This document shows, one piece after another, positions 43,128 through 55,800 of a stretch of 64,000 nucleotides of DNA. The translations under genes were made by a program, and so were the position numbers. The DNA comes from Immersiella caudata. Taxonomy: Eukaryota; Ascomycota; Sordariomycetes; Sordariales; Lasiosphaeriaceae. The stretch covers positions 4,836,001-4,900,000 of the forward strand of contig JAULSU010000001.1 of assembly GCA_030512335.1 (NCBI GenBank), read 5' to 3'. How positions within the stretch are numbered: the stretch's first letter is position 1; every line of letters starts with the position of its first letter. The notes beneath the pieces are model-generated. The model did no database searches. It was not told the origin of the DNA and saw only the letters and a list, made by a program, of their open reading frames with translations.

Positions 43128-43748
43128 CGCAGCGCAAAGGGACTCTAAAAAAATTGAATTGAAGTTGATGGGAGGAGCAGAGACCGAACACCAAGGGCAG
43201 ATCCCACCCGCTTCTTTATACCCACGACAAAAAGGTTCATGCTTGAGGCGACATGCTGCCTGTGCAGCATCGTCATCTCGACCGAACGGTAAATTAGACA
43301 TGGAGTTCTCATCTCTTGACATTTCGCTCTTCGGTTGAAAACAAATGGATGCTGTACGCGTCCTGGCAGGGTGATGTGTGGTTATCCCCACACTTCCGAG
43401 AAGATAGGTGTGTCACGGCGGCAGAATAGGAGTGAGAAAAGACAGGGAAGTGGTCGCGGGGGTGGGGTTGGGGAAGGGTTGACGCGTTCTACCGATAGCA
43501 GGAAACCTGGAAGGTGCGAGATGAAGCGGGCCGTCAACTTCCGCATTCTCTCCACCGCAGTAGAGGCTGTCGACGCTCTTAGCAATTACGGGGCCGTTTC
43601 TTCTACATCAGTCTTCATGGTGTCTTGGTCGAGGTACTTATTATGTGCAGCAGACATGCAGCATCTACAATGCACCGCCAGTGACTACCTAGGTAGTTGT
43701 CCATGCCTCAGCCAGACTGTCTGGTCAGCAATTGCCACGCCCAGTTGA
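43128..43748. other. spacer between two decayed redox genes
   Basis: 620 bp; probably the former shared promoter of the AA9 and AA8 genes and lost 5' exons of the latter. No coherent coding was found. Confidence 0.4.
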
Positions 43749-44474
43749 TGACCGTGGGCTCGTACCTCGACGTTCACACCGGCATCAACTTCACGACTTG
43801 ATCATCGAGACCCACAAAGAACGGCATTGACAAATTTACCTTTGGAATAGTCCTGCCGCAGGATGCTGCCACCAAAGATGCTACCGAGTTTATCGGCCTC
43901 CTGGTAAGTGCCACTGCCGTCTCGACAGATTCAAAATAGGTACCCAGCTGAAGAACGACGCCCCACCGCAGAGGTGCCGTATCGTGAGTCCCGAGGAGAC
44001 AGGATGGCGCAGAGTTTCCGTCCACGCACCATGGTGGACTCGCTTCTCCTCGTCATCTATCCGTACCAGGGCCGAATTCTTCGCTCGTTCTGCTGCATCA
44101 CCGACTACTGGGCACCTAATGTTTACACAGGCAACGCTGCCGTCGCCGAGATCAGCTCATCGTTCAACGAAACTACGCATGAGTTGCTCTTTAGATGCGA
44201 GAATTGCTTCGAGTGGGATTACAATGGTGACAGCGACGGTGTTAAAACGAGCGAGAAGACCGGTGTTGTGCTGGGGCGTGCACATGCAAAGGAAACCCCT
44301 GAAAACGCTGCGTGCCCTCACATTATGACGCTTGGATTTCATGGCATGGGCCGGTCAAGGTTTGGTTCTGGCATCGCAGACCTTGCTAGTTCTTTGTACG
44401 CAGGATGGGCTGCGCTGGCGAAGCCACCTGTCCCGAGTTCCACATCAATCTTCGGCCAAGAAGGCCGCCGTTGA
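43749..44474 (+). pseudogene. decayed AA8 (cellobiose-dehydrogenase-type) cytochrome domain
   Basis: The series SYLDVHTGINFTT, stop TGA at 43800-43802, KFTFGIVLPQDAATKDATE, an apparent GT-AG intron near 43904, NDAPPQRCRIVSPEETGWRR, a one-base shift near 44029, APMVDSLLLVIYPYQG, YTGNAAVAEISSSFNETTHE, LLFRCENCFEWDYNGDSDGV and GVVLGRAHAKETPENAACPH matches AA8 b-type cytochromes of cellobiose dehydrogenases and related secreted iron reductases. The Met ligand (APMV) and the RCENCFEWD hallmark are visible. Secreted AA8 domains deliver electrons to LPMOs. No flavin domain or CBM follows, and the frame ends after SSTSIFGQEGRR. At least two lesions. Confidence 0.65.
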
Positions 44475-44484
44475 TACCCAACCC

Positions 44485-47362
44485 TCATTCCCGTGACAGA
44501 CGACTCAGGGCATGGATAAGTATGCCGCAGACGCCCCAGCAACACGATCCCGTCATAGCATTTTTCGCGACCACCAAGAGGCGAGCCAAGGCGTTCGGGG
44601 TGGTGATTTTTCCCACATCTTTTATGTAGCCATGATAAAGGTGCGGCTGCCCGTCTATCCAGGACGCAAAGCCCTGCTTTTCGGAGCGGAGGTCGATCCG
44701 GACCGGCTGACTCCCCGCTTCCGCATTTCGAGGGTCTGGGATCAGACCAAACGCCACCGTAGCTTTGCCATATGTCCACAGTGTCAATGTGGAGATGAGA
44801 ACGCTCGTGGGTTCATGAAAACCTTGAAAACCCCGCTCTCTGACCAGGCCCAGCAGGCTACCGGCATGCCACACAGCTAGTCGTGCTGTTCTTCCGTTCT
44901 CCTGTTCAAGCCATCTCCACACTTGCGCCTCGCTGTCCGATCGGTCCGAGTCTGAGCTTAGCGATGAAGTGTAGACCATGACGGCTATCCGAGACAGGTA
45001 TAGGAGGATGGCCATTAGGAGGAGATAAGCCTCCAGACTCGATCTCAGCGGGGCTTTAACCCTGTCGCCGCCTGGCTGAGGTCTTAGTGCTTCCAGCAAG
45101 GACAAGGCGGTCCTTCGAATCTCCTCTTCCTAGCCTGGTGTTCTCAGGATTCTGGGCATGACGGGGTTTGTTCCCATGTCAAGCATGACACGGAAGTTCA
45201 AATACGTCGCCACGCCGAGGACGAGACGGGCAAAACCCCCGACCTCGGGCCCCAGCGGTTCGCCGCAGTATAGATGTGCAGACGCAGACGCAGACAGTAA
45301 GATGGGTGTCTTGATTATCGACTGTTTAGTATTGTGTTACCAAGAAAAAGCGATGAGACAAACCTTGTGTTCTACGGTATCGTTCAGCCCAGAGGTTTTG
45401 GTCGGCGGCACTCCACATTGACTCGTGACAGGGCAGCGTCTGTAGCAATTCTCGAACAGCCATGCAAGGCTGAACAACAAAGCAGACAGACACGAGCGCG
45501 TCGGCAAGCTGCAGATGAGTTAGACACGTCGCAACTCCAACGCCATGACGATTACTCACAAACAAACAGAACCAAGGTCGGCCAGTTCAATGAGCCTGGG
45601 ATGCCCGCTAAACGGCATGCCAGTATAGTTCAGGACTTTGGCCTGAACAAACCAGATTGTGCGGCTGTTGGTGATGTCTAACTCAACCTGCGAGGCTGTA
45701 AGCATGGCCTAGTCACCTTTGGTATGCTGGCAATCTGACTGACCTACAGTTTCGGTTAGAGCGCGTCTAAGAAGCTCTTGAAGCGCGTGAGCGTACTGCT
45801 TGGCAGTCGGCATTTTTGAGTACTGTCACCCCCACGGCGGCAAGCGCCAGCGAAAGTTGCCACGGTGCCCCAGACACATAGGAAGGTTTGTGAAGCATCG
45901 GGAAGAAGGGGTGGAAATATTCAAAATAAAGTTCATTGAAGCAGTCGAAGACCTCAATAGCCACGAGGGCCGGATTCTTGAAGTTCTGATAGATGCCGCT
46001 CTGGGACCCAGCTCTCCACAAGCAACTTTCGATGTCTCTGTAAGCCGCTTCCTCTATAATTTCGACGTGGCCGAGGCTCTCTGTTTCTACGATGTCTGTT
46101 GACACGGTCGTGATATCTGGGAACTCTACGACGCCATCTTGCTTGGTGGGGGTCCAGTCGGTTGGCCACCGTGGCAGCCTCTTGACTGATGACGCTAGCC
46201 GTTCGTGTGGGAGATTAGGATCTTGTTCGGAATTCCTCTGCACGTCTGGATATCGTTTTTGACTCCCGTTCAGGGAAGGGATCTCGACAGGGGGTGTGTC
46301 TTCAGGAGGGTGCTCGTCCGCGTACTGGTCTGAATCGTTCCAGACAAACACCGGCGCATTGACCGCATGGTTGAGGTAAGTGGGATGCGTAGTCATCCAA
46401 CTCAACAGATTGAATCCATCGTGGCCTGGAGTAAATTGGTCGTAGAATGACGACATAATACTGTCTCCGTCCCCAATCTCGTGATTAGATGGTCCAAGCA
46501 GAGGATACGGAACCGACCCGTCGAGCATCAACTGGGATGAACCAATCTGGCTGCCGCGCGTACCCAAAGCGCCGCCGATCGAGTTGTGCTCCGAGGATTT
46601 AACACCGTAGGGGAACACTGCCGGCCCGCTCGAGGAGAAGACGGCATCACCGACAGTAGCCGGGCCACTTGGCGCAGCTGGGGGCACGAAGTGGTCTCTT
46701 TGGACGTTAACGGTAACGACAATTTCATCTTGCTCCTTAGCACCCGAAGGGCCGGTCTGGGTTGTCGGGCTGTTCACAGAGGACTCCTGGACGTGCTCCG
46801 GGATGGGGACGATGCGGCTTTTTACCCTTTCATCATAGCGACACTCCACGCCCCTTTGGCGACGGCGACCACAGGGAAGTTGGCCATCGCGGCGAAGCCT
46901 AGACTGCCAGCATGCCGCGCAAGCCCTCGAAGCGTGAACGGAGTTCCGAATCTTGCGAGTGTGATCAGGCGTCTCGTAGATCGAGAGGTGACGGGCGAGG
47001 CTGTCTCTGTAAGCCTTTGTCAGCATTGGCCATCGACGTTGACTGATGTGGACTACCGCCGAGTAAAGTCTTTGCCGCAGACGGAGCAGCTATGTGGCTG
47101 GGCACCGGTATGAGAGAGCAGGTGGCGAGAGAGGTGTTCCGACCGGCGGAACACCCTGTCGCAAAACGAGCAGCTCAGGCATAGGCTTGCAACCTTTGTT
47201 TGAGACCTTGCGGACAGATGTGGCAGGAGGGGTCCGCAGCTGAGGGAACTCACCTACGTCGGGTCCGCGGGCGTTCCTGCTCTTGCTCAGTCGCCTTGGA
47301 ATGCTCGGGGCCTGCCACTTCACCGGTGGGCTGAAAACTCTATTGTGCAAGCAATCCGCCAT
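44485..47362 (-). pseudogene. decayed C2H2 plus Zn2Cys6 fungal transcription factor
   Basis: A full-length regulator is readable on the minus strand but broken. Two C2H2 fingers (CSFCDRVFRRSEHLSRHLLSH and CSVCGKDFTRRDSLARHLS-like, joined over an intact GT-AG intron at about 47006-47055) precede a zinc cluster ACAACWQSRLRRDG…PCGRRRQRGVEC in which cysteines three and five are Arg. The middle reads to PMLHKPSYVSGAPWQLSLAL, then a frameshift in the A5 run (45813-45817) shifts into QYAHALQELLRRALTET. Fungal_trans-like blocks follow (ITNSRTIWFVQAKVLNYTGM; LQTLPCHESMWSAAD), then TAG at 45130-45132, then ARLAVWHAGSLLGLVRERGF and SWIDGQPHLYHGYIKDVGKI to a stop at 44485. Multiple independent lesions mean it is dead. 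The 5' exon (to about 47362) is uncertain. Confidence 0.75.
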
Positions 47363-47663
47363 TCAGGCAAGCTACGACTTCTCGGCTTTACCCCACACAT
47401 ACGCGCAGTCTGGATCTCTCATACAGCACCCAGGCTTCACGTATTTCAAGCAGTCATCAACAGGTCCCATTGTAGTAATCTTCTCAATTTGGCTGCTCTC
47501 CTTCTTTGTATCTCGTGTATCATTATGGGTGGCGAGACACCTCCCCAAGTCAAGAAACCAAGGGATGGTTACAACAAACCAGCATCCAAATTTTACGGTC
47601 TGCTATAGTCCAAGCCATTTACGACCTCTCTGAAGCAATTTCCCGAGCTGAAGCCGGAGTCCC
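47363..47663. other. intergenic, nothing recognised
   Basis: 300 bp between the decayed regulator and the small conserved gene. Confidence 0.5.
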
Positions 47664-48211
47664 CTAAGCCCTGTACTCTCCCTGGGCCATCTTCGTCTTC
47701 ACTGCTCTCTCCATCTCGTTAGGAATATCCTGTCCCTTTCTTCTAACCGTGTCTTCGGCTACCATAGGGGCTGTAGAAGCTCCAACGCCCTCCAGCCCGC
47801 TTCGTCCTGTGAGATTGTCTCGCAACTCACTGCTAGTCTGGCCCTGCATGGGCTGAGAAAGCGCAGACTGGTTATCAACGAATTGGCTCGTAACCCCCGT
47901 CATATCCAGACCGCCTGTCCGCATGGAAGCATGTATGTTGGGATTCAGAGCTTGGTCGGGGATCTCGGGCAGTAGGTTCGGACAGAATGTGTTCTCCTTG
48001 GGAGCACTACCCGGAGGATGCTTCTGGGCGTGGAATTCGGGAACGGCGTCATTGCCGATATGTTGGCCAATTGGTGCTTTCCAATGTCAACTCACCGGAC
48101 ATAAGGCCCGTACTCGGCGGGGGATACTCACGCCTTACGTCATGGGCTTTGACGCTTGATGCTGTCGTGGAACTCGCCTTGTCCACCAACCGAGTCCGGG
48201 TTTGCAGACAT
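47664..48211 (-). CDS. small conserved fungal protein (SVGGQGEFHDS type), possibly damaged
   Basis: From the ATG at 48211: MSANPDSVGGQGEFHDSIKR, then after one or two short introns IGNDAVPEFHAQKHPPGSAP, KENTFCPNLLPEIPDQALNP, MRTGGLDMTGVTSQFVDNQ, and SGLEGVGASTAPMVAEDTVR to a stop at 47664. This block order is that of a small, hydrophilic, widely conserved ascomycete protein of unknown function. Exon joins near 48090-48140 do not fit cleanly: QSP runs straight into TGA where the family has PMT, and a second one-base shift is needed before IGNDAVP. Either the splicing is unusual or the gene carries frameshifts. Exon boundaries are therefore left open. Confidence 0.5.
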
Positions 48212-50498
48212 GTTTCACGATTTCCGCGAGCAAGTGGAAATTTTTTGTGACTGAAGCGGATAGCAGACGTCCTGCGTCTTTTGGCACGCTGAAGAATAAT
48301 GCATGACGGACGCCGTCTACTTTATGAGCTACCTTACATAAATGGACTGCGCAGTTGATGACGTTAAGTTGATTAGTGCTCTGCATAAGGTTTTGCATCC
48401 TAAAAGAGGACCGCCTTCAGAACTGATGAAAATCAGATGGCAGCTGCGCTCTGCTTCTAGGCACTTGTCTGTCTGGCATCGTTGTGCACCATCTGCGATG
48501 GGCACTGCTTGTAACCTGGTGTTGCGAAAGACGGCGTCGTGGTGTGCGCGAAAGACTGGTAATCCCGCGAATGGCGAAGCCCAAGCTGAAATGGTGACGC
48601 GGAAGAGAACGCGAAAAGGAGATACCTATGTATGAGACGCCTGCCTCATGGGGGACGAGTCACTGTTACTGCCATCTTTTCAGTTTGACACATTTCCGGT
48701 GCGGCGTGTTAGTTCCGGCGCTGATGCGCGAGTCTAGTGCATCGTAGAAAGCAGGAAGCAAGCACCACCCCTAAGCGGCGTGCGTCGTTCCCGACCCATA
48801 AGGCCGGAGATAAATCCCGGGGAGCAAAGGAAAAAAACCAATGTGCGGTGCTGTTCGAGCTTGGGCGCATAGAGGAGATCGTATCCTTGCATGAAACGGT
48901 TCCCCTGAACCTCACGTGTGTTAGCGGCGGCGGGAAGATAGGGGAGGCCCTGAGCCCCAATCCCGCTTCCTGAATCTGGCAAAGACGACGAAGAAGCGGT
49001 TCCATTGCGTCGCCGATTCCGCCAGCGCTAACGATCGAGCGCGAAATCATGGAACACATTCCGTGGACTGGTTCGCGCGGTGCAACATGTTGGAACGGCA
49101 TGATGTAATGACGGGGCATTCTTTGCCAAGTCAATTAACGGTTAAGCTTCGCAGCCTGGGCTTGTCTTTTGAGGGTCGCGGACGCGGCGGGAGCATCGCG
49201 TCCGTGCCTCCCAGCCATGACCAGCATTCGTTGTCGACAAAAAAAACCTGGAACGGTTTTCCCGCTTCTCTGTTCTGTGCGTTGCAAACAATGCGCTCAG
49301 TTGACAAAGAAAAGAGCGACCTGATCATCAGGAGGCGACAGGGTGGAGTGGGGCCTGCATCGCACAATGGAATGGACACATTGACTGAGAATTGGGACTG
49401 AGGTCCCCCGTCTTGCTGTGTGGTTGCCGGGGCAGTGTCATCGCATCAGAGCGGCTGGAAAGAGGCAGCTCGCCGGCCACTGACGGTGGGCGGTGGCTCC
49501 AGCTGTCCAGCCAACCAACAGCCACTAGCGCTGTCAGGATCTGCGGGTGGCTCCACAAATCTGGTTCCTCACAGCACAGGCTTGCCCCCGGCCCCCCTTT
49601 TCCTGCCGTCCTAGCCACGGTGCGACCCTCCTTTGGCACGGGGCTGGCTCGCACGCCAGCGAGCCAATTCCACATTCGCAGGTGTTAGGCCAAGGAGAAG
49701 GAGGGCCGACACAGGTCGCCTTGGCATTCTTCTCGCCTTGCTCGTCTTAATTGCCCGATCCAAGGATGGATCCATGGCGGGCGGGATGTCTTGACTCTTT
49801 CCTGGACGGCACCGTCTTCTTTCCCTCCTCACCGTTCGTCCCAACCGTACCTTCTGCGTCGAACGACTCTCGACCCGATTACGACCGAGCACGAACGAGC
49901 TTGCGTTGGGGTTGCAAGTGACGAACAGCGCAGTCAGCACACATCCCACGAAGGGTGAGCGGAGCTCCGCATTAACCTGGAACCAACTCGCCCAATCCGG
50001 TCGGGGGCAACCAGGGGGGGGCAACACAGCCCGTGCCAAAATACGAACACCTGCCGCGAGAGCCTCCAGAACCGCGCAAGCGATTCGCAAACTCACCAAA
50101 CGCTCGAACGACGTAAGTTCGTTTTTGATCCCGAGACTCTTTCGCCACTTGTTTGCTTCCCCGAAGACAACGAAAAAAGCCCGCCGACAATCGTCAAGGC
50201 TCTTGGACCACATTCTCTCCGCGCCCGACACTCGCAAAAGGTGCTCAAACGACTCGAGAAGCGTGCTGGCGCTGCATGACGAGTGGTCCGCCGGTTCAAC
50301 ACAGCTGTAGCGATCGCTCACTGCCAACCGAACTCGTCGCACCCGACCTGTATTCATGCGACACTGAGACAAGACGTTACGAACCCCGCGACGGCATCAA
50401 CCTTGGCATCTGGGGAGTTGGCTTGTGCCTTGTAATCCGTCCTTGGCGATAATCAATTGAACGTAGCCGGGCTGCGCGTCAGCCCAAAGGTGCCAAAC
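48212..50498. other. long promoter/leader region of the GH17 gene
   Basis: 2.3 kb. A 253-codon minus-strand open frame at 49611-50372 has no start in context, no domain and Arg/Ser-heavy composition, so I treat it as chance antisense. Expected content is the promoter and long 5' leader of the GH17 gene. Confidence 0.45.
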
Positions 50499-52889
50499 AT
50501 GGCAGGCCGATACTCCTTCGAGGACGATATGGGGGAAAGACAACCTCTCGACCAGACGAACCAATACGCCCCGCGACAGCAGCACTATCAGCCGAATTAC
50601 GATCAACGATACGCCCCGCGATCACAGCAACACTACCAAGAAGAGCCGTACGTCACCGCGCCGCCGAGAGGCTCTCCTCCCAGGGCTGGCCCAGGATCGC
50701 ACCCAGATTCGGCGTTCGGTAGACTGCGAGCGCAAAGGCGACTCAGCCAGGACGGACCATCTAACGGCGGGCGGGCGGCGGGACCATATGCGGCCGCAGG
50801 CGTCGCGGCGCCCAGCTCATACAGGCCACAAGAAATGAGGCCTCAATCACCCGCTCACCGCGATGTTGACGGCAGACAATGGGGTCGAGAACAAGGCTAT
50901 CCTCCGGCGCCGCAGCGGCGGCCCACGCAAAGCAATGTCACCCCGGGAGCGGATAACTTCAGCCAGGCAGCCGCTGGTGGCATGGCAGGGATCGCGATGT
51001 CTGGTGAGTACCAACCTAACCCACGGGCATTCTTCTCATACCTTCCGCTTTCGAGGCGCAGAGGGACGCTCCACGAAGGATGACGCGGACTGACACATGC
51101 GACAGTTGCAGAGCACAACGCCAGAGAAAGCGGCCTCAACGCAATCCGGGGCCCCGACTATCCACAGCAAGCATATCAACAGCAAGGCCAGTGGGTGAAC
51201 CACGGTCAGGGTCAAGCGGGAGTCAGAGTGCATCCGGACTATTCCCAGTCGCAGCCACCGTATGGACAAAGCTATGGAGCAGAAAGAGACTCCAGCTCAA
51301 GTCTTCAGAACCTAGCCGCGGTCCCTCGCAGCCCAGGTCGGGCGACGCCTGGACAGAGAACCCCTTCGAGGAGTCCTCAGCACAGCTTCGCCAACGATAT
51401 CTATACAGACGACCCTTATCAAAACCTATCCCGGCCCCAGGACCCCCGGCTGGGAGTGGTTGATCCTCATGCAATTGAGGATGATGGCGATGATGGTATT
51501 GGCTATCACCTAAGGGGCAAGAGGTCTAGTATGCTTAGCCTTGGGTCAAGTCATCGGGGGCGAGAAGGTGCAGCGGTTGCTGGTGCTGCCGGTGCTGCCG
51601 GCGGCGTGCTGGGGGCCTTCGCTGCACGCAATGCCAGCGGCAGCGGTTTAAGCAGCCAGTATGCTCCTGTTCACGGCAGCGCTACCGCGTACGAGGGACA
51701 CGGACCCTCCAACCTCAGCGCTGAAAAGACGGGGTGGAAAACGAACGGCGGATCGAGCAGCAGAGGGAAGAAATGGCGCTTGGCCATCATCGGCATTGTT
51801 GCCCTTCTCATCATTGTCGGCGTCGTGTTGGGTATTCTGTTTGGTGTCGTCTTCAAAAACAAGGACGGTGGTAGCGCGGGCGGCGGCGGCGGGAAGTCGG
51901 CAGCAGAAGACAACTTGACGGATCTCGGCATCAACTCGGACGAGATCAACCAGCTCATGAACAACCCTAACCTGCACAAGGTATTCCCCGGAATCGACTA
52001 CACTCCTCTCAATACGCAGTATCCCGAGTGCATCCATGACCCGCCGTCACAGAACAACGTCACCCGCGATATCGCAGTGCTTTCTCAGCTGACCAACACA
52101 CTGCGGATGTATGGCACAGACTGCAACCAAACACAGATGGTCATCCACGCCATTGAGCGGCTTCAGCTGACGGGCAAGATGAAGGTATGGCTGGGCGTCT
52201 GGCAGGATGGAAACACGACCACCAACGCACGCCAGCTTGCGCAGATGTACGACATCCTCGACGAGTACAAGGACACACACTTCAAGGGTGTCGTGGTCGC
52301 TAACGAGATTCTCTTCCGAGAGGAGATGGACATCACGACGCTGGGCAGTCTGTTGGGGAGGGTACGCACCAACCTGACGGCCCTGGGCTACAATCTCCCG
52401 GTGGCTACTAGCGACCTGGGCGACAAGTGGACCGCTTCGTTGGCAGCACAGAGCGACTACATCATGGCCAATATCCACCCCTTCTTCGGTGGGATCAATG
52501 CCAATGATGCCTCATCGTGGACCTGGACTTTCTGGCACAACCAGGCCAAGTCATTCTTCAAGTCAGACCCTAAGAAAAACATCATCAGCGAGACTGGCTG
52601 GCCATCTCAAGGCGGCACGCACTGCGGACAGAGTGGGATCACTGTGTGCCCCAATGCCGCTGTTGCTGGCGTTCCGCAGATGAATCAATTCATGGAGGAT
52701 TGGGTATGCGATGCTATGAAGAATGGCACCGAGTACTTTTGGTTTGAGTCATTCGATGAGCCGTGGAAGGTCAGGTTCAACTCTGGAAATCAGAACTGGG
52801 AGGATCAATGGGGTCTCATGGACGTCAACCGCAACCTGAAGAAGGGAGTGAAGATTCCTGATTGCGGAGGCAAGACCATTGACGGCTGA
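50499..52889 (+). CDS. btgC: membrane-anchored GH17 glucan endo-1,3-beta-glucosidase
   Basis: Two exons, 50499-51003 and 51106-52889, joined by a 102-bp GT-AG intron, giving 762 aa. Type II membrane protein: about 390 cytosolic residues rich in Gln, Pro, Ser and Gly (QHYQPNYDQRYAPRSQQHYQ), a membrane anchor (WRLAIIGIVALLIIVGVVLG, about 394-418), a Gly linker, then an extracellular GH17 barrel. Catalytic residues: acid Glu about 569 in VVVANEILFR and nucleophile Glu about 664 in IISETGWPS. Other GH17 blocks are LRMYGTDCNQT and ANIHPFFGG. Architecture and length match Aspergillus BtgC, which cleaves and rearranges cell-wall beta-1,3-glucan during growth; the symbol is by homology only. The unusually long disordered tail probably directs trafficking. 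Confidence 0.92.
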
Positions 52890-55800
52890 GAGCAGCATCT
52901 GATTTGAGCCTGTTTCCTATGGAAATCGGTCGAGCTTAACGTCTGCATGTACTCGGAACCATGAGAGGGGCGGCGAGAAAGGGATGGAATCAATTGAAAG
53001 ACGGCGTCGGTGTTTTGGTTGCGTTTGAAGAGTTACTCGGTATACCGTGGGGGTTCGTGTTTTTCTTCTGATGTTGACGGATGGTTCACTAGCTTTGGTC
53101 GGCTTGGGTTAATATCTATGGTATGGTAGTGAAGGAGTACCACGGAGCATCTCATCGTCATGCGTGGGACATGTAAATAGTGCGTTTGGGCATCGAGATG
53201 TGTTTCAATTGCTCCATGTAGAAGTCCCCGTTGTACGTAGCAATTGCAATATTTCTTCTGATGATGCGAGAACTTCAGGTGCTCACCCCTCTGGTCCCTT
53301 CCTCCCCGCTCGCTTTGCCAACTACTGGCTTGTTGATGTACCAATCAATAGGTAGCTATCGCTTGATTTTTGATATTAGCAGGCGCGGGCTTGTTGGCTG
53401 GTCAAGAACTCGGCAGCCTTTTTGTTGGCAGTATGATCCATCGGGAGCCTTCGTGAGGTCTAATGTTAGATACAAGTTGTTGGTGCTTCTCCGACCTAGA
53501 GAAAATACCCAGAAACTTATCCGACTTCGTCCGCAGATCCCGAGTTGTCTTCGTCTCTACCAAGATTATGCCGGTCTGATATCAGCTATCGTGACTTCTT
53601 TCACAGCCAAATTTAGATAACAACACCATGCCGTCCTCCCGCATGTGCAATCCTTCATCGGTTTGGACGACGATGGCACCTGCATCCCTCGGGCAGGAAC
53701 CTGATGCCAGTCAGCTTTCCAAGTTGGTGTGGTCACGGCCCGAGGTCTAATTTTTTAGGCCGGGACTTCGAGGCTCAAGGCAAGGGGCGCGGAGCCAAGC
53801 GCCACGCAAGCCAAATTTTACACATGGGTTGGAGCATCCATAGGGAGATGTTATATGCTAATGCGAACTGGTGCTCTTGCCTACGCAGCTAGGGTCTGCG
53901 TTTTAAGCTGAGAGTAGTAAGCTCAGCGGAGAAGACGTAATAGATACGCGGTTGAGATCTGCTCAATGTTGCAGAGGGCATAATACCTGCCCTTTTTTCA
54001 TCCGGGCTGGTGGCGACTGGTGAGTGCTTCTCGAAACATTAGGAGGAGCGTGATCAGCCTCAGTTCGCAATCGCTGTCGTGCTTCCTTCGTAATTCCCAA
54101 CCCCTCCTTCTTGCCGTTTGAGTGTTACATGCCAAGCTCGGTGTAACTTCAATGTGCAACCCCAGGTGATGTTGTGTATCGCTCGCGCGATCTGGGTGCT
54201 CTGACAACTCATGCGCGCATATCAATAGACACTTCGAGCCTGGCTACCGTACATGTCGACGATGTAGTAGGGGATAACTGACAAGTCAGTGGCCATCATG
54301 CCATGTCGTTTGCCATGCACTCCTCACGGCTTCAATCAGGTGGTGTGCTAAGGTGGCCCTTATCATGAGGGGTTGATCCTTGAGGTTGGTGAGCCTGGGA
54401 TCTCGATTTCAATTCATTAGCCGGATCTAGCAGGGCACCGGGGTGGTAAAGATTGGCGGCATGCAGGCGCCGCGGGATTGCTTGGGCCTAGTGCAGGCCT
54501 GAATCGAGAACGCTGGATTCGACCTCGCTCCACTCCGCCCGTAGTGGTTGGTTCTGCCTGAATCCCAATTAGGACACTACTCCTGGTCCGGGTTCGCTCA
54601 GGCGGGCATATGACCTTTATTTAGGCTGCTCGTCTCGTGATCGCAAGTGGCTTCGACGTCAGAGGTTGAGAGACGCCAAATTCTTCAAAGTCGCATCTTT
54701 TTTGTCCGACGAATGGGTGCCGGGTGATGAGGTCGGTGGGGGCGGCGGCGGCGGCGGACATGGGTATGGGGTGATGAGGGGGTGGCGTGCTGCACCTCAA
54801 AGCTCCGAATTGATGCGCAGAACCAAAGCAGGCTCCCAGGAGCAAAGCAATGCTTGTCTTCCGGCCGGATAGGTTTGGAAATGTGACGGTGAATATTCGC
54901 ATCCATGCCCATAGGTTCTGGAAAAAATTTCAACGCTGGGCGGCTTGTCAGACACGCAGGAAGCGGACAGACGGATCCATGGGTGTCGATATTGCGCCCC
55001 CTGGCCGATACTCGGCCCTGAAACTACTCCAGATCTTCCCTGCGCCGGCACCAGATGGAGGGCCAAGCTGATTCGAGATAAGCCAGTGCTGATTCTGAGA
55101 TAAGATAACGCTCCAAAGCACCAATTGATCGTTGGGTACACAGAAGCGGTCAGGCAGGGCGGCAGAAGGAGGCCAGGAACGAGCGAGGCAATTCGAGATC
55201 AGCAGAGCGTGATGATGCGATGTTGCGGACGTGAAGGGCCTGAACGGACCCTAGTCAACTCAGGTGCCGCCCGCACCGGCCGAGTGGTTCTCGGCAGGCG
55301 GCGGGATCGACGTCGAGCCAGGGTATAAACGAGGTGAGAAAATAGCCAGACATTTGACCTCACATCATCAGCTCGGGAGAAGAGGCCCGGATGAACAACC
55401 CTTGGAGCGAATCCAACACGCGGTTTCGGCCATGCCTAGCAGTCGCAACCCAGCAAGCGTAATGATGGATCCAGCATGCACGGCAACCACGCGTTGTCAA
55501 CCTTGCTGCAAGTACGGCCCACCAGCTTGTGCTGCAGCTACTGCCCAGCTGCTCCCCAAAGCGGGATGGCCACGAGCCAAACAGCGAGCGACAGGGAGCC
55601 CTGGGTCCCAAACCAAACCAAGCGTTAAATCGCTCACGAGAGAACCCCCTCACCTCCCGGGACCTACATACAGATTACGAAGTACCCGGCAATGTATTAT
55701 GTAGCCGCAAACGCGATTCCGTGGGTTGAGATCGCGGTGGAACTGGGCCATGTTGCTAGGTCATTTGGGGTTACACCGCCCGCGCCTCGATCGTCCCTAA

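Noticed and set aside
45767..47026. intact 419-aa regulator
   Set aside because: The frame is only the middle of a larger broken regulator; family sequence continues past its stop in other frames and exons.
49611..50372. 253-codon minus-strand open frame
   Set aside because: No recognisable domain, Arg/Ser-rich composition, no intron or promoter features, and it lies antisense in the leader region of the GH17 gene.
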